DNA from: Ciborinia camelliae
Lineage: Eukaryota; Ascomycota; Leotiomycetes; Helotiales; Sclerotiniaceae
DNA length: 52,729 bases
Direction: 5' to 3'
Assembly (NCBI GenBank): GCA_025890175.1
Contig: JANPYM010000019.1
Coordinates: forward strand, 483,356-536,084
Positions 20,843 to 30,701 of the stretch are shown piece after piece. The notes under the pieces are model-generated. The model was not told where the DNA came from, did no database searches, and saw only the letters and a list, made by a program, of their open reading frames with translations. A program made the position numbers and the translations under genes. Numbering within the stretch: position 1 is the stretch's first letter; each line of letters starts with the position of its first letter.

Positions 20843-22022
20843 ATGCAAGAACAAGCTTCATCTTCATCAAATCAGGGCCCACGCGAATATTCTACGGTCC
20901 CCAAAACCCGGAATGAGCGAATCAGAAAATCGAAAATGAATTCACAACAATTAGAGAGTGAAAAGGAAAGAGATAGGAGAAAGCATGCAGTATCATACGC
21001 ATTAAAAAAGCTTCGGAATAGTGACGATTATAAAAACGCGTCGGAAGATGATCGCAAATCCATGGAGAACAAAACTAGAAATAGTACATTAACTCTACGC
21101 GCACAGTATGATATTCATATTTATTATCAGAATTAATACTATCATGAAACTAACTTAATACAGAAAAGTATTGAAATCACTCGATCTGGTTCAATATAAT
21201 GGTAGTCCCTGTTCTGAATCAGAATCTGAAGAAGAGGACTCTTCAGATTTCGAGGAATGGGATAATATTAGTGAATCCGATATGGAAGAGGATATGGATT
21301 CCTCAGATGAAGAAGTTGCGGCAGTTGAACAACGCGATATTGAACTGATGAACGTGTTAATCGAGTATAACCAGGTATTAATTCGAATTCAGTATATGTA
21401 TCAAAAGGTGAACTATACTAATTTTTCTAGTCGGTTATGATCAATTCGGGCATCCCTGCATGGCTTAAGTCCTGGAGCACCGTTGTGTTTCGATTTTTGG
21501 ATATTATGAAGGCATTAGAGGTGCCGGAAGAGATGGAATCTTCAAAAATTGAATGGGTTAAAGATACCGTAGATGGAAAAGAGTAAGTTTTCCAGTATTT
21601 CAATTTTCTCACCGGTATTTTCTCACCGGGCATATTATGTAGTATATCATATACTAATTTTTATATATAGGGTATACCTATACCCTGTACTACCACCCCA
21701 TAAAGTGTTCAATCGTCGACAACGGGCTGTTTGGAGAAACCTTGCCTCGTGGGGATCAGATGAAGTTAAAAATGGTATGGATGATAAGGTAACTCTACCG
21801 GGACCTCAAAAATGGTGGGATTCTTTGCGTTTGAAGGGGTATAATCCGAAACGACATGGTTTTTGGATTCCGCATGATGGATCCAAATACCGTAGAGCAT
21901 GGGATATAGTTATGTGCGAGAAGTGGAAGAAAGAGGATGTTTCCCGCGTATTGATGGAGTTTGATGATTCAGATATTCTGAAAGATGATAGGAAGTGTCC
22001 TGATGATTATTTCATGTTATAA
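20843..22022 (+). CDS. Unknown acidic protein of the transposon (four exons)
   Basis: Exons 20843-21105, 21164-21374, 21431-21582 and 21671-22022 join in frame to 325 codons plus stop. Introns are 58, 56 and 88 bp with GTATGA, GTATTA and GTAAGT donors and CTAAT-type branch sites. The N-terminus is basic and Ser-rich; residues about 35-80 are charged and helical (RRKHAVSYALKKLRNSDDYK), with a faint resemblance to HMG-box spacing. A Ser/Glu/Asp run follows (SESESEEEDSSDFEEWDN). The C-terminal 120 residues are Trp-rich (WWDSLRLKG, GFWIPHDGSKYRRAWD). I recognise no family. The spliced frame and its presence in the RIP-mutated copy show it is a real transposon gene. It could be a DNA-binding partner or a histone-handling acidic protein; both are guesses. 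Confidence 0.78.
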
Positions 22023-22112
22023 ATCAGGTACAATTGGATGGATAATGCGTTTCTTCATTTCATATTGGGAATCAGGTACAATTGGATAATGCGTTGCTTT
22101 ATTTCATATTCT
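22022..22112 (+). repeat. ~47-bp direct repeat between convergent genes
   Basis: AATCAGGTACAATTGGAT...AATGCGTT...TTTCATATT occurs twice in tandem between the stop of the unknown gene and the 3' end of the transposase gene. Probably 3' untranslated sequence of both. Confidence 0.75.
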
Positions 22113-22128
22113 AAATAATACTTAGCTC

Positions 22129-23446
22129 TTATCCCAATGCAAGTCTCCTCTCTCTTCTCTGCTCTTCCATCCTTCGATTTCTCTTCAATTTGAGGTAGTC
22201 TTTCCACATGCGATTAGCAATATTATCGCGATGATATACCATAGCTTCCGATGATATAGTATCGGGTTCATCGTCATCGTCGTCATCATCGACTAGTATG
22301 GTATTTGTTGCCCCAGTACCAAGATGTGGAAAACGATTAGATAAGTCCTCGAATCCATCGACAGAGGTATTATTCTGCCGAATGAAATTATGCAATCCAC
22401 ATAATGCATAAACCATCTGAACCTGAACTACATATGGGTACTTCATATGCTGATCCAACCATGGAAACCGCATTTTAAGTACCCCAAATATACGTTCAAC
22501 CTCATTTCGAAGAGATGAATGCCGTAGATTAAATAGTTCATGTGCCGTCACAGGGGGATCGGCAGATCCATACTGATCCTGAAGATGATACCGAACACCT
22601 TTAAAAGGGGCAAGTACATGCCTAGTGTTCACATACCCCGCATCCCCAAGATAATAGTACCCTTCAGGGATCGTGAACCCCTTAGAAGATATAGCATCTG
22701 CAAGTATTCTCTGATCGTTTGTTGATCCTTCCCACCCTGCTAATACGTAGCAAAACTGAAGATCGAAAGTAACTACTGCGAGTACATTTTGCGTAATTTG
22801 ACCCTTTCGATTGAAATAGGCCGCTCTCTCTGCGAATGGTACGGTAGCTGGTATAAAGGTACCATCAAGTGCACCCAGGCAATTCGCAAAATACGATCGA
22901 TACTTGTCGTCATCGGCAATTCGGGAGGGTACTGGGCAGGCGGGATCGGGTAGTTTCACTACTGATGGGTATAAAATCAATAATGCATCTAGAACTTGAT
23001 AAAACCATCTAAAATAATGAAAGTTAATTATTTGATAGAATAATGATATAATATTGAACTTCATACCTATGAATGGTTTCTTCTGAATGGGAAAAAGCTT
23101 CGGCTGTGCTTCTAGCTGTACCTCGTTGCCCTACAATAAAGAGAAATACATAGAGTTTTTGTTCAATAGATGCATATTGAGAACTCTTCAATTCCGTATT
23201 TTCTCGACAGTATTCGACTAGCTTCAAGAAAGTATGTAGGGGCATACGCAATTGCTCTTGACAACGTACTGGATGACTTGTATCAAGCAATTCTTGCAAT
23301 TTAAGCTCTCCAGGAGTACCAGTTCTTTTTGGCACTTTCTGCAAATATATATTCGAGTACCATATACCAACTAAGGTAGCTACACTAGCTAATAATGAAG
23401 GAACCATCGAAATAACATCGAATATATCCACTTCGTCGTCGCTCAT
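22129..23446 (-). CDS. PIF/Harbinger (HARBI1-like) DDE transposase
   Basis: Two exons, 23446-23067 and 23008-22129, joined across a 58-bp intron (donor GTATGA), give 419 residues. The first exon has the usual helix-turn-helix-like lead (RGTARSTAEAFSHSEETIHR). The DDE_Tnp_4 core has all three acidic landmarks: LDGTFIP, YLGDAGY and NEVERIFGVLK, followed by the family's ALCGLHNFIRQ. A C-terminal Asp run (VDDDDDDDEPD) and a basic tail RMEEQRRERRLALG follow. It should cut and paste the element at TWA targets together with the Myb-like partner. No stop or frameshift is present, so it may be active in trans. It is missing from the RIP-mutated copy, which ends before it. Confidence 0.93.
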
Positions 23447-23961
23447 GATGAAGTATATAATGAATGATTAATCGATTGATGATATTAAATGAAGTTCGGG
23501 GTATGTATGGATATATTAGAAATACACTTTTAAACCATTCCGAATATATGATAGTAGGTTAGAAAAATAAAACTTTAAAATATTTCAAAAATATTGAAAG
23601 TAAATGTTGATCCCTATAAATACAGCACTTTAATATGGTCTAATCACTATAAGTCCCTATATCTTCAGGGGAGAGAGCCTATAAGAGCCTATAAGGTAAG
23701 CGGATTTTTCAGCGGAAAAAAGCAAAGGCAACAAAATTCTGTCCGCTCTTTTTATTCCGCACCATATAAAATTGAAGATTAATGCGGATTTTTTAGTACA
23801 GTTTCGAAGGGATCCACCAGTGCCCCACCTGGTTTTCCGCTAAATGCGGATTATTATGCAGAATCCGCATAAAACGTACCAAACATACAGAGCGGAATTA
23901 TGCGGATGGTTTTGCGGAAAAGAGAGGATTCCGCTGCGGATTTCGACATCCAAACGAGCCC
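23447..23961. promoter_or_regulatory. Transposase promoter and right end with subterminal GCGGAT/ATCCGC repeats
   Basis: From about 23699 to 23948 the words GCGGA(T/A) and (A/T)TCCGC occur at least twelve times in both orientations (for example TTTTCCGCTAAATGCGGATT, and GCGGATTTCGACATC at the end). Subterminal repeats of this kind are where Harbinger Myb-like proteins bind. The end itself is CATCCAAACGAGCCC at 23947-23961, followed by TTA at 23962-23964. 23447-23690 is the transposase 5' flank. Confidence 0.7.
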
Positions 23962-24255
23962 TTAACGCAGCATATCAAATGGCTTTATATCGGAGAGTAT
24001 GATGACTTTGAACAAACAGTCCAGGAAACAGTTCGCACTCAGCTCGATGACTCGGCTGCAGTACCACTATATGGAAAGAGAAAGAGTGTGGATATGACTG
24101 GGGAATTACCAGAGAAGGATGTGCCAAAGAATGATGCGCCAAAGGGGGTTGGCTTCATTGATTTCAGTGACGACTTTGATGTGAATAATATATTACATTA
24201 CATACAATCAATATTCTTTATATTCTTGATATTTATTCCTCTTCCCATTCATTAA
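23962..24255 (+). pseudogene. BTB/POZ-like coding remnant abutting the transposon end
   Basis: An open frame without an ATG begins directly at the TTA after the transposon end and runs to TAA at 24253. It starts HIKWLYIGEYDDF, resembling the WLYTGDYDD region of fungal BTB/POZ proteins, and continues with a Pro/Lys-rich linker and GFIDFSDDFDV. The N-terminal half of the BTB domain is absent because the transposon occupies that side. The element may have inserted into a BTB-type gene. Family match is by short motif only. Confidence 0.45.
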
Positions 24256-24553
24256 GGTAAAAACATAACAAAATTCCAAAAAAAGATTCACAATTGACTC
24301 ACTCAATGAATAAAGGTTTCCAGAACTCTTCGGCACGACAGAATGCATAGAGAAATTTGCGTTCGAGGTCGATATCCTACACCGATAACATCTCCTTGAA
24401 CATATTGTGGTCCGTATACTGGCCCGCTGAAAGGCAACCTCAAATTCGTTCTTCAACCAATCCGAAGCCTTTGAAGAGGGAGTCTTTCCAATCCGGGGTT
24501 TCATTGTCTTCAATCATACTTAAATCAAAATTCTAATCTTTTCTATAAAACAA

Positions 24554-25052
24554 TTTAGCTTACAGGAATTGATAGGAGTTTACAGGAAATCGTAGGAGCT
24601 TATAGGAAATCGCAGGAGCTTATAGGAATTGATAGGAGTTTATAGGAGTTTATAGGAGTTTACAGAAGTTTACAGGAAATCGCAGAAGCTTGGAAATTGC
24701 AGGAGCTTATAGGAAATTGTAGAAGCTTATAGAAATTGGCAAAAGTTTATAAAAAGTGGCAGGAGTTCACAATAAATGATATAAGTTAGTTCATAGGAAT
24801 TAGCAGAAGTTCATAGAAAGTAACAGAAGTTAGTCTATAGGAATTAGCAGGAACTAGCAGGAGTTTATAGGAAGTGACAGGAGTTCACAGGAAATCGCAG
24901 GAGTTTATAGGAATTGGCAGGAGTTTACAGGAAATTGCAGGAGTTTATAGGAATTGGCAGGAGTTTACAGGAAATTGCAGGAGCTTACAGGAAATCGCAG
25001 GAGTTCACAGGAAATCGCAGGAGCTTACAGGAAATCGCAGGAGTTCATAGGG
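24554..25052 (+). repeat. 10-bp tandem array, degenerate GGARTTNRCA (locus 2)
   Basis: About fifty 10-bp units of the same family as 9901-10118, with variants GGAATTGACA, GGAAATCGCA, GGAGCTTATA and GGAGTTCACA. The last 150 bp alternate GGAGTTTACA-type and GGAAATCGCA-type units, a 20-bp higher-order pattern. Confidence 0.93.
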
Positions 25053-25116
25053 GTATAAATATTATCTGTTTTCTGCGTATATGCTTAAAAAATGTCCCCC
25101 CCCCCTTCATGACATG

Positions 25117-25296
25117 GATGACCCTGAAGCTGATGTAAAAGCACTATTCATGGAGACTAAGCGATGCATCCTGTATATCATCCGAGTTCAATCTGGCCCC
25201 AATCTTATGGAAATTCTACGAAAACAAGCCGACAAATACATTAAAGATTTAGAATTGTTCTTGATCAAAGAGCAACAAACGCAACCCACCCTGTAA
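25117..25296 (+). pseudogene. Fragment resembling the post-GAP region of a fungal RasGAP
   Basis: Reads DPEADVKALFMETKRCILYI followed by IRVQSGPNLMEIL, a block I associate with fungal Ras GTPase-activating proteins of the Gap1/Sar1 (IQGAP-related) group. It begins right after the 10-bp array and a C run, with no GAP domain before it, and ends at a stop at 25294. Assignment is from memory of the conserved wording and is moderate. Confidence 0.5.
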
Positions 25297-25536
25297 CTGT
25301 GGCGCCGATTCCGGCAAAACATCCAGCTCCAAGTAAAAGATAAAAGAGAACTCGATTAATTCATTATAAAATGAAAGAGATCTCTTATCTTTTCTCGGCA
25401 TTTTTCTTTTGCGCAAGAACCGAAACAACTTTCGAAAGGGTTTCGGAAGCCCTAATGTGGGTGCCAAGATGTAAATTACAATTTATTACATCTGCATCAC
25501 GCTCTCTATCGAGCATCCACTTTTCTTTCTCCTCGG

Positions 25537-25701
25537 GTGGGATATCAGAGCCTCGGTCTCGCTGCCAATTCTTCCCAAGCCGACATGGCCTACAACGCAC
25601 ACTGGCGCGACACCTCACGAGTTTCCAGCTGGTCCTTCGCCAACCGCTGGTCCGTCAAATCCAGCTCTCCAATCTGGACCTACACCTTCCAGCCCAAAAA
25701 T
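25537..25701 (+). pseudogene. Fragment of a type-B carboxylesterase/lipase
   Basis: Reads DMAYNAHWRDTSRVSSWSFA then NRWSVKSSSPIWTYTF. This matches the late part of the alpha/beta-hydrolase fold of fungal carboxylesterases (WRDxSRxSSWxFAxxWxxxxxSPxxTYxW), just before the catalytic His region. No catalytic Ser, Glu or His is contained. Continuing the frame gives no further family resemblance. Confidence 0.68.
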
Positions 25702-25714
25702 ATACGCCATTCGT

Positions 25715-25933
25715 GGGTGCAACTTTATACATGTCAACTCCTGCACTCGAAGGTGGCCCAGAAAATCCCGCAGTAGTTGGTGTTCCTGACGCCATACTCA
25801 TTATGCTCTCCGCATAGCCGGGAGTGTGTGGGGGGAATCCTGGCGAACCGATAAAACCAAATGAGGCCATCCCTTGAAAGCCAGGAGAGCCAAGTGATTG
25901 TTTATTGAACATACTCAAACCCGGGGACGCCAT
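25715..25933 (-). pseudogene. N-terminal scrap of a Ser/Gly/Pro-rich protein
   Basis: From an ATG at 25933 the minus strand reads MASPGLSMFNKQSLGSPGFQ and continues low-complexity G/S/P/M-rich for about 70 residues (SPGFPPHTPGYAESIMSM). It looks like the disordered start of a fungal protein, truncated where the carboxylesterase fragment begins on the other strand. Family unknown. Confidence 0.4.
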
Positions 25934-26124
25934 GGGGTTACCATATTTTTACTTTTACTTCTCCTTTTTCTTCTACATCTTTTTTTTTCTTCAAAAAGAT
26001 GGACAGTATCGCTAATCATCCATCCTCTTTCCGTGCCCAACCAGCTCGTAGGTTTCTTATTAATATCTCTCTGTATTGATTGATATTGCTACTGCCTGCT
26101 AGGTATCTAGGTGGTTTTATGTAG

Positions 26125-26146
26125 ATGGATGGATGGATGGATGGAT
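26125..26146 (+). repeat. (GATG)n microsatellite
   Basis: Five to six GATG units. A second short repeat, GCGT/GGGC-rich, lies at 26548-26582. Confidence 0.85.
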
Positions 26147-26180
26147 GTTTCACACTCAACTTGAAGCAGCCTAACCAGCC

Positions 26181-26351
26181 TTGAGGGTCAAACTACGCGA
26201 AGGGGAAGCTTATACTATCGAAGCAGATGTCGTTCTCGCATCAGATGGTATCAAATCTATCGTCCGATCAAAGATTCTGGCCGAATTGAACCACGATGCA
26301 CATATTACCGATACGAATCCTGTAGGCTGTGGCACGTTAGCTGTGCCCCCC
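26181..26351 (+). pseudogene. Fragment of a salicylate-hydroxylase-like FAD monooxygenase
   Basis: Reads EADVVLASDGIKSIVRSKIL, the DG-containing FAD-binding block of group A flavin monooxygenases (salicylate hydroxylase-like). About 57 codons remain. The N-terminal Rossmann GxGxxG and the C-terminal GD motif are absent. The frame ends in unrelated sequence. Confidence 0.7.
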
Positions 26352-27049
26352 TCCGAGAGAACACTGAGATCTTTTTCGGTCTGTTCTGACCAGGCGGCCT
26401 AACTCTATCACTGCGAGCCTGTCTGGGATTACAGACGATTTATGGTTGCCATTCTGATCTGGTGAAGAGTCTTGGAAGTAATCCAATGCGTTTTAGTCCA
26501 GTTTAACCGAAACTAGAAGTAGAGCTGGAACTTTCCTAGATTCACAGCGTGCGTGCGTGCGTGCGGGTAGGCGGGCGGGCGAGCATAAATCCTTTAAACG
26601 AGGTTGTTGATTTGATTTGATTATAAATTTTTAAGTTTTAAGTTTCTCCTGAATCTTAGCATGCATTTTAGGGACAAATCGAAAAGGGAGAAATTCTTTT
26701 GACAAGAGACTATCAAACATGTGAAGGCCATATGATGTGATTTATGCACGAAGATAGTTTGCGGTGCAGACATCCTTTTACTTAGGGTTGTTCTGTGGAT
26801 ATAGTATATATATCCATTCGCACCCCTAACTTTTTTCTTGGATCAAAAATGCCGTGTCCCAGCATTGTACTCCATTTGTTCCATTCATCAACATACCAGC
26901 GCAGTAACCTTACCATTCAATGTGAACCAAGTTTATAGTCAATCATGGCGGATATGTGTAAAAATTCAGCCGGCTTCTTGAATTTGTACGAAATCATCCC
27001 GATCGATCCACAATTCAAGGCTCGCCATCGAACGTGCTGCAAGCTATCG

Positions 27050-27175
27050 ATGAATATGGAAGAACCAGCCCAAGACTATGCCTCCTCTACACCACCCACA
27101 AAAACAACTATAATCGATTTATTCGCTGGCGCTGGTGGCAACTCTATCGCATTCGCCCTCTCCAATCGCTGGGCC
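27050..27175 (+). pseudogene. Fragment of trimethylguanosine synthase (TGS1)
   Basis: Reads TTIIDLFAGAGGNSIAFALS followed by NRW, the S-adenosylmethionine-binding motif I of the RNA cap hypermethylase TGS1. After it the sequence becomes Gly/Asp-rich and loses similarity. The N-terminal and catalytic NPPWGG parts are not present. TGS1 makes the trimethyl cap of small nuclear and nucleolar RNAs; this scrap cannot. Confidence 0.7.
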
Positions 27176-27349
27176 CATGGAGATGGAGATGGAGATGATG
27201 GGGAGAGGGGGAGGGTGGTCTTTGGAGTCCTTTCATGGATTTTAAAATTCCTGCCCGGATCCAATACTCACAGACTATCATAATGTTTCAGAGCAGGACT
27301 AGCAGATTGGATTTAAATAGCCAGTGGCCACTCGGTGCATCATACGTCT

Positions 27350-27544
27350 GAAACCCTAGCTTACAAGTACATGAAAGCCGCCGAAATATCAGCACGTGCC
27401 AATGATATAGCCACTAGACTGCGAGAAGCTTCCATTCCGGCTGGCCCACCTGTTGCTGTGTTGATAGATCCCAGTCCCTCTTGGATTTCGGCCCTACTCT
27501 GTATCATGCGTGCAGGAGGCGATGGTTTTCGATTAGATGATAGC
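27350..27544 (+). pseudogene. Fragment of an NRPS-type adenylation domain
   Basis: Reads EISARANDIATRLREASIPA then PPVAVLIDPSPSWISALLCIMRAG, the A2/A3-proximal region of fungal nonribosomal peptide synthetase or PKS-NRPS adenylation domains (LSxRANxIAxxLRxAGIPxGxxVAVLLxPSPxWxxxLLAIMRxG). None of the core A3-A8 motifs is included. About 65 codons. Confidence 0.7.
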
Positions 27545-27981
27545 GTGACTTTTCAGTATTTCGTTGCCCAGATATTTCATTCCATTATTACTTTGTGCTT
27601 CTGCAAGTTGACTTCTCTGTCAACGAATCGGGTTGTACGATCTGCAGATGCGTAGCCTCCGATAAATGAGCACTGTAGAAATTATTGAACAAGAAGATGG
27701 TCCCAAGGTCATTTAATATCTGGATCCCCCGCAATGTTGCGGGAATGTTATTTTTCTTCTCGGGTCGGGCATTGGGATGGAGTAGTTGTATTACATTTAG
27801 CTTTTGCGGAGGATTCTCAACCGTCTGGTTAGCCGTATACAAACTTGTCGAGCGCTATGTTGCTTTGAAGATCATAGTCGCCAGCATACAGCAAGATTGC
27901 AAAGAGCTGAGGGTTCTGCGGAAATTGGCATGCCACAAAAGAAGAGTTCGGTACTATCAAAGCTGAAGCCCTCGAGCACCA

Positions 27982-28116
27982 AGAAGAGTCTAGGAACTCA
28001 TATCCGACATACGACGTTTGCTGCTCTGGGATCGGTTCGCGGGGATGCAGATAGATTGGAACATTCAAATCTTGCACTTTTTCCCAGTGTTTGATATCAA
28101 GGTCAAAACCCATTAT
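27982..28116 (-). pseudogene. Fragment of a metal-dependent amidohydrolase/decarboxylase
   Basis: The minus strand reads HWEKVQDLNVPIYLHPREPI then PEQQTSYVGYEFL. This is the conserved YLHPR region of the amidohydrolase-2 family that includes 2,3-dihydroxybenzoate and gamma-resorcylate decarboxylases. The His of LHPR is a typical metal-site neighbour. Only about 45 codons are recognisable. Confidence 0.68.
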
Positions 28117-28249
28117 CCACACTGAAGCCTCGACCCCGATTTCAATAACCCTCATTCTGCGGGGGGTTCTGAGGGCGGGTTTTGATACCAGGAAGGGGAT
28201 TACAGTAATACAAGGCGACACAATGCTCCCAGGAGATGCACAACAAGAT

Positions 28250-29860
28250 TTGAGTATGTATGTATGATGTTATCGGCGAGGTGTGATTGGATGACGCCCC
28301 GGAAGGAGTTTGTCTTTGACAATTCGAGAAATGAGATAAGAGGGGTGTGTCGACGGCCCACAAATTCGAGATTCATTGGTCAAGAGGCCTTGACCTCTTT
28401 CCGAGAAGCGATGGCAGAGCGAGCGAGTGACCCTTACTCGGTGTTGCTGAAGACTAACAAATTGCCAACCCATCCAAGTCGATCCTTCTCCATCTACCAT
28501 TACCATTCCCGTCATTGCCACGATTTGATCACTAAAAATGATGTATTAGCTTAGATGGCCGAGGAATATTCAAAAAATCATCCTTAAACTTCCTCCCTAT
28601 ACGCTTCAGTACACACTACGAAGTACATACAGTACACAGTGTTACAACTTACTTGGGTACAGACATTACTTTCTGATAAATCCATTCTGTGACGGACTTG
28701 GACCACACGCTGTCATTTTGGTTGCTGTTAACGAAAGTTGATTGAATATTCCAAACATTTCAATAACTTGAATTATCCAATGTGCCAGATAGATTCAGGA
28801 ATATCTTTTTATGGCCCAAGGTTTGTTCCCATCAGTGTCCCGACTGTCAGAAACCCGAGATGCCATGGTAGAGGATAGGGGTGTCTGGCCTTGAGAACCC
28901 ATTTTCGATGATTAATGGTCCAGTGCTAAACGGCCTGCTTGCTTCTTTATTATCCTGGTCGAATACAGGATTGTGAAGAGGGTGATCAGCAGCTAGCCTT
29001 GCCGAAAATACGATGGCGAATGGAGATGGATGCTTGGTCGAGGTGTTTGTCTGAGTATAATAATAATATAATATAATATAATATATTAAATAGATGGGTG
29101 TTACAAAGGGATCTTGAATAAGGCGCTGATGCTGGATGGGAGTTTGGTTGATATTTCTCTGATCCAGTGTGTATCCACATATGAGAAGGCTGCCAGCTAG
29201 ATGTTTAATGCGTGTGATGGAATATTGCGAGCAAGGAGATTTGTTCGGTCTCATCAATCAAAAATACCTCAACACAAGGCATTCAAAAGGATCACTTGTA
29301 TCTGTTTGCCATGATTTTGTGAAGTGAGACTTTCTCACATGATAACTTTCCCCTCCCGTATTATACAGTCTCTTTTTTCACATACCCAATACCAATCATA
29401 TATTTCCATTTCAATAACTTTCAATTCAATCAACCAATTCGAGTTCAATTCAACTCAACAACTCTCCCCTTCTTTTTTTTGTCCATTGTTTGTGGCCAAC
29501 AGCCTCTTCAGTGTATGATTTAACCATATTAGACCATCTGCATTGTTAAGACCTTCCTCTGCAAAGCTTCTTCATTGCCATGGCTTCCTTTTCTGCTTCT
29601 GGATACTATCACATCAACCTAGACTCGAATCAAATAAAGACTTAGAACCTGGTGAGCTTGCAAGTATTACTAGATTTGATTTAGATGATTCGTTCTGGTG
29701 GGTTTGGATTAGTAGTTTGGCTGGCAAAACTATTCAATAGTCTTGAATTATCACGGATAGGAGCATCCAAGGTATAATGCACTCAAATCGATGATTCGAT
29801 AAATCCGTGAAACGTGATTGGGGTAGGGGTGGGTGTTGAGAGAGTGGAGAAGAAAGAAAA
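28250..29860. other. Island DNA, coding-like scraps, no gene assigned
   Basis: 28375-28475 (+) reads FIGQEALTSFREAMAERASD then PYSVLLKTNKLP, clearly coding-like but not assignable by me. 29065-29092 is an AATAT microsatellite. 28560-29860 otherwise shows only short overlapping frames. Confidence 0.4.
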
Positions 29861-29869
29861 GAGAGGAAG

Positions 29870-30304
29870 TGGTTCACCCCGTTCATCAATTCAGCCTATT
29901 AGCTAATCGGACCACCCCATTGGTTAATAGGAACCCCTTACCCGAATGGGACGCCCGATTAGTTAATCGGCTCTATCACCTAAAAATCGATTTTTGCTTT
30001 ACTATCCCTCGCTCCCTTCAATTAATTTTCGAATGCCCCATTAGTTAATAAACACCCGATTGATTAATGGGATACTCTTGTATCGATCAATTGAAAAAAG
30101 CGAAGGGTAGTGGGCGAGGGATAGGTAATATTGAAAGGGTAGTATTGATTCAATAGAAAAAGCAAAATTTATATCTTCAAAAATCGATTTTTAGATGATA
30201 AAGCCCATTGGTTAATCGGGCGCCTCGTTCGGGTAAGGGGTTCCCATTAGCTAATGGGGTGGTCCTATTAATTAATAGGCTGAATTGATAAACGGGGTGG
30301 ACCA
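29870..30304. mobile_element. 435-bp foldback/MITE-like element with long inverted termini
   Basis: The left arm, about 29870-29998, begins TGGTTCACCCCGTTCATCAA. The right arm, about 30177-30304, is its reverse complement with scattered mismatches (TGGTCCACCCCGTTTATCAA). Inner parts pair further, so the whole element is one imperfect hairpin. Eight or more near-palindromic ATTAGCTAAT/ATTGGTTAAT words, usually followed by AGG/CGG/GGG, are spaced through it. No gene and no convincing target duplication. Class unknown. Confidence 0.78.
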
Positions 30305-30375
30305 GTTCTGGCTAGACTTTATTGGATAATCGGCATGGAATAATTTTTCGACTACAATTTATCCACTCAGATTTT

Positions 30376-30560
30376 GGCAGGAGTTGGCAGGAGTTGGCAG
30401 GAGTTGGCAGAAGTTGGCAGAAGTTGGCAGAAGTTGGCAGAAGTTGGTAGGAGTTGGCAGGAGTTAATAGGAATCGTCAGGAGTTCGCAGGTAATAGCAG
30501 AAGTTGTCAGATAATGGGAGGAGTTGACAGAAGTCCGGCAGAAGTTGCAGGTATTAACAG
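30376..30560 (+). repeat. 10-bp tandem array, GTTGGCAGGA (locus 3)
   Basis: Units GTTGGCAGGA/GTTGGCAGAA repeated about a dozen times, then degenerate. Same CAGGAGTT core and orientation as the arrays at 9.9 and 24.6 kb, but with GG in place of TA. Confidence 0.92.
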
Positions 30561-30701
30561 GAGTTGATTGTAGTTATCTTCTACTATTTCAAGCAAAGCG
30601 TATCATTAAACTACATTTTATATTCACTCTTTGCGGCCTTTCCCCGCCCTCAAGTTTGAGCCTATGGTTTGGATTATTCACCCATAAAAGAAAAAAAACT
30701 A

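Larger units (their letters stand above)
18490..23961. mobile_element. PIF/Harbinger-type transposon carrying a histone H3-like gene, 5'-truncated
   Basis: Four spliced genes alternate in direction: Myb/SANT-like (+), histone H3-like (-), unknown acidic protein (+) and DDE transposase (-). The right end is GACATCCAAACGAGCCC followed by TTA; TTA/TAA is the usual PIF/Harbinger target duplication, and GGGCTCGTTTGGATG read inward is a plausible inverted terminus. The left terminus is missing. Homology with the RIP-mutated copy begins abruptly at about 18492, next to unrelated DNA, so the first exon(s) of the Myb-like gene are lost. The copy shows no RIP-type mutations. It probably cannot transpose in cis, but its transposase could act in trans. 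Confidence 0.85.
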
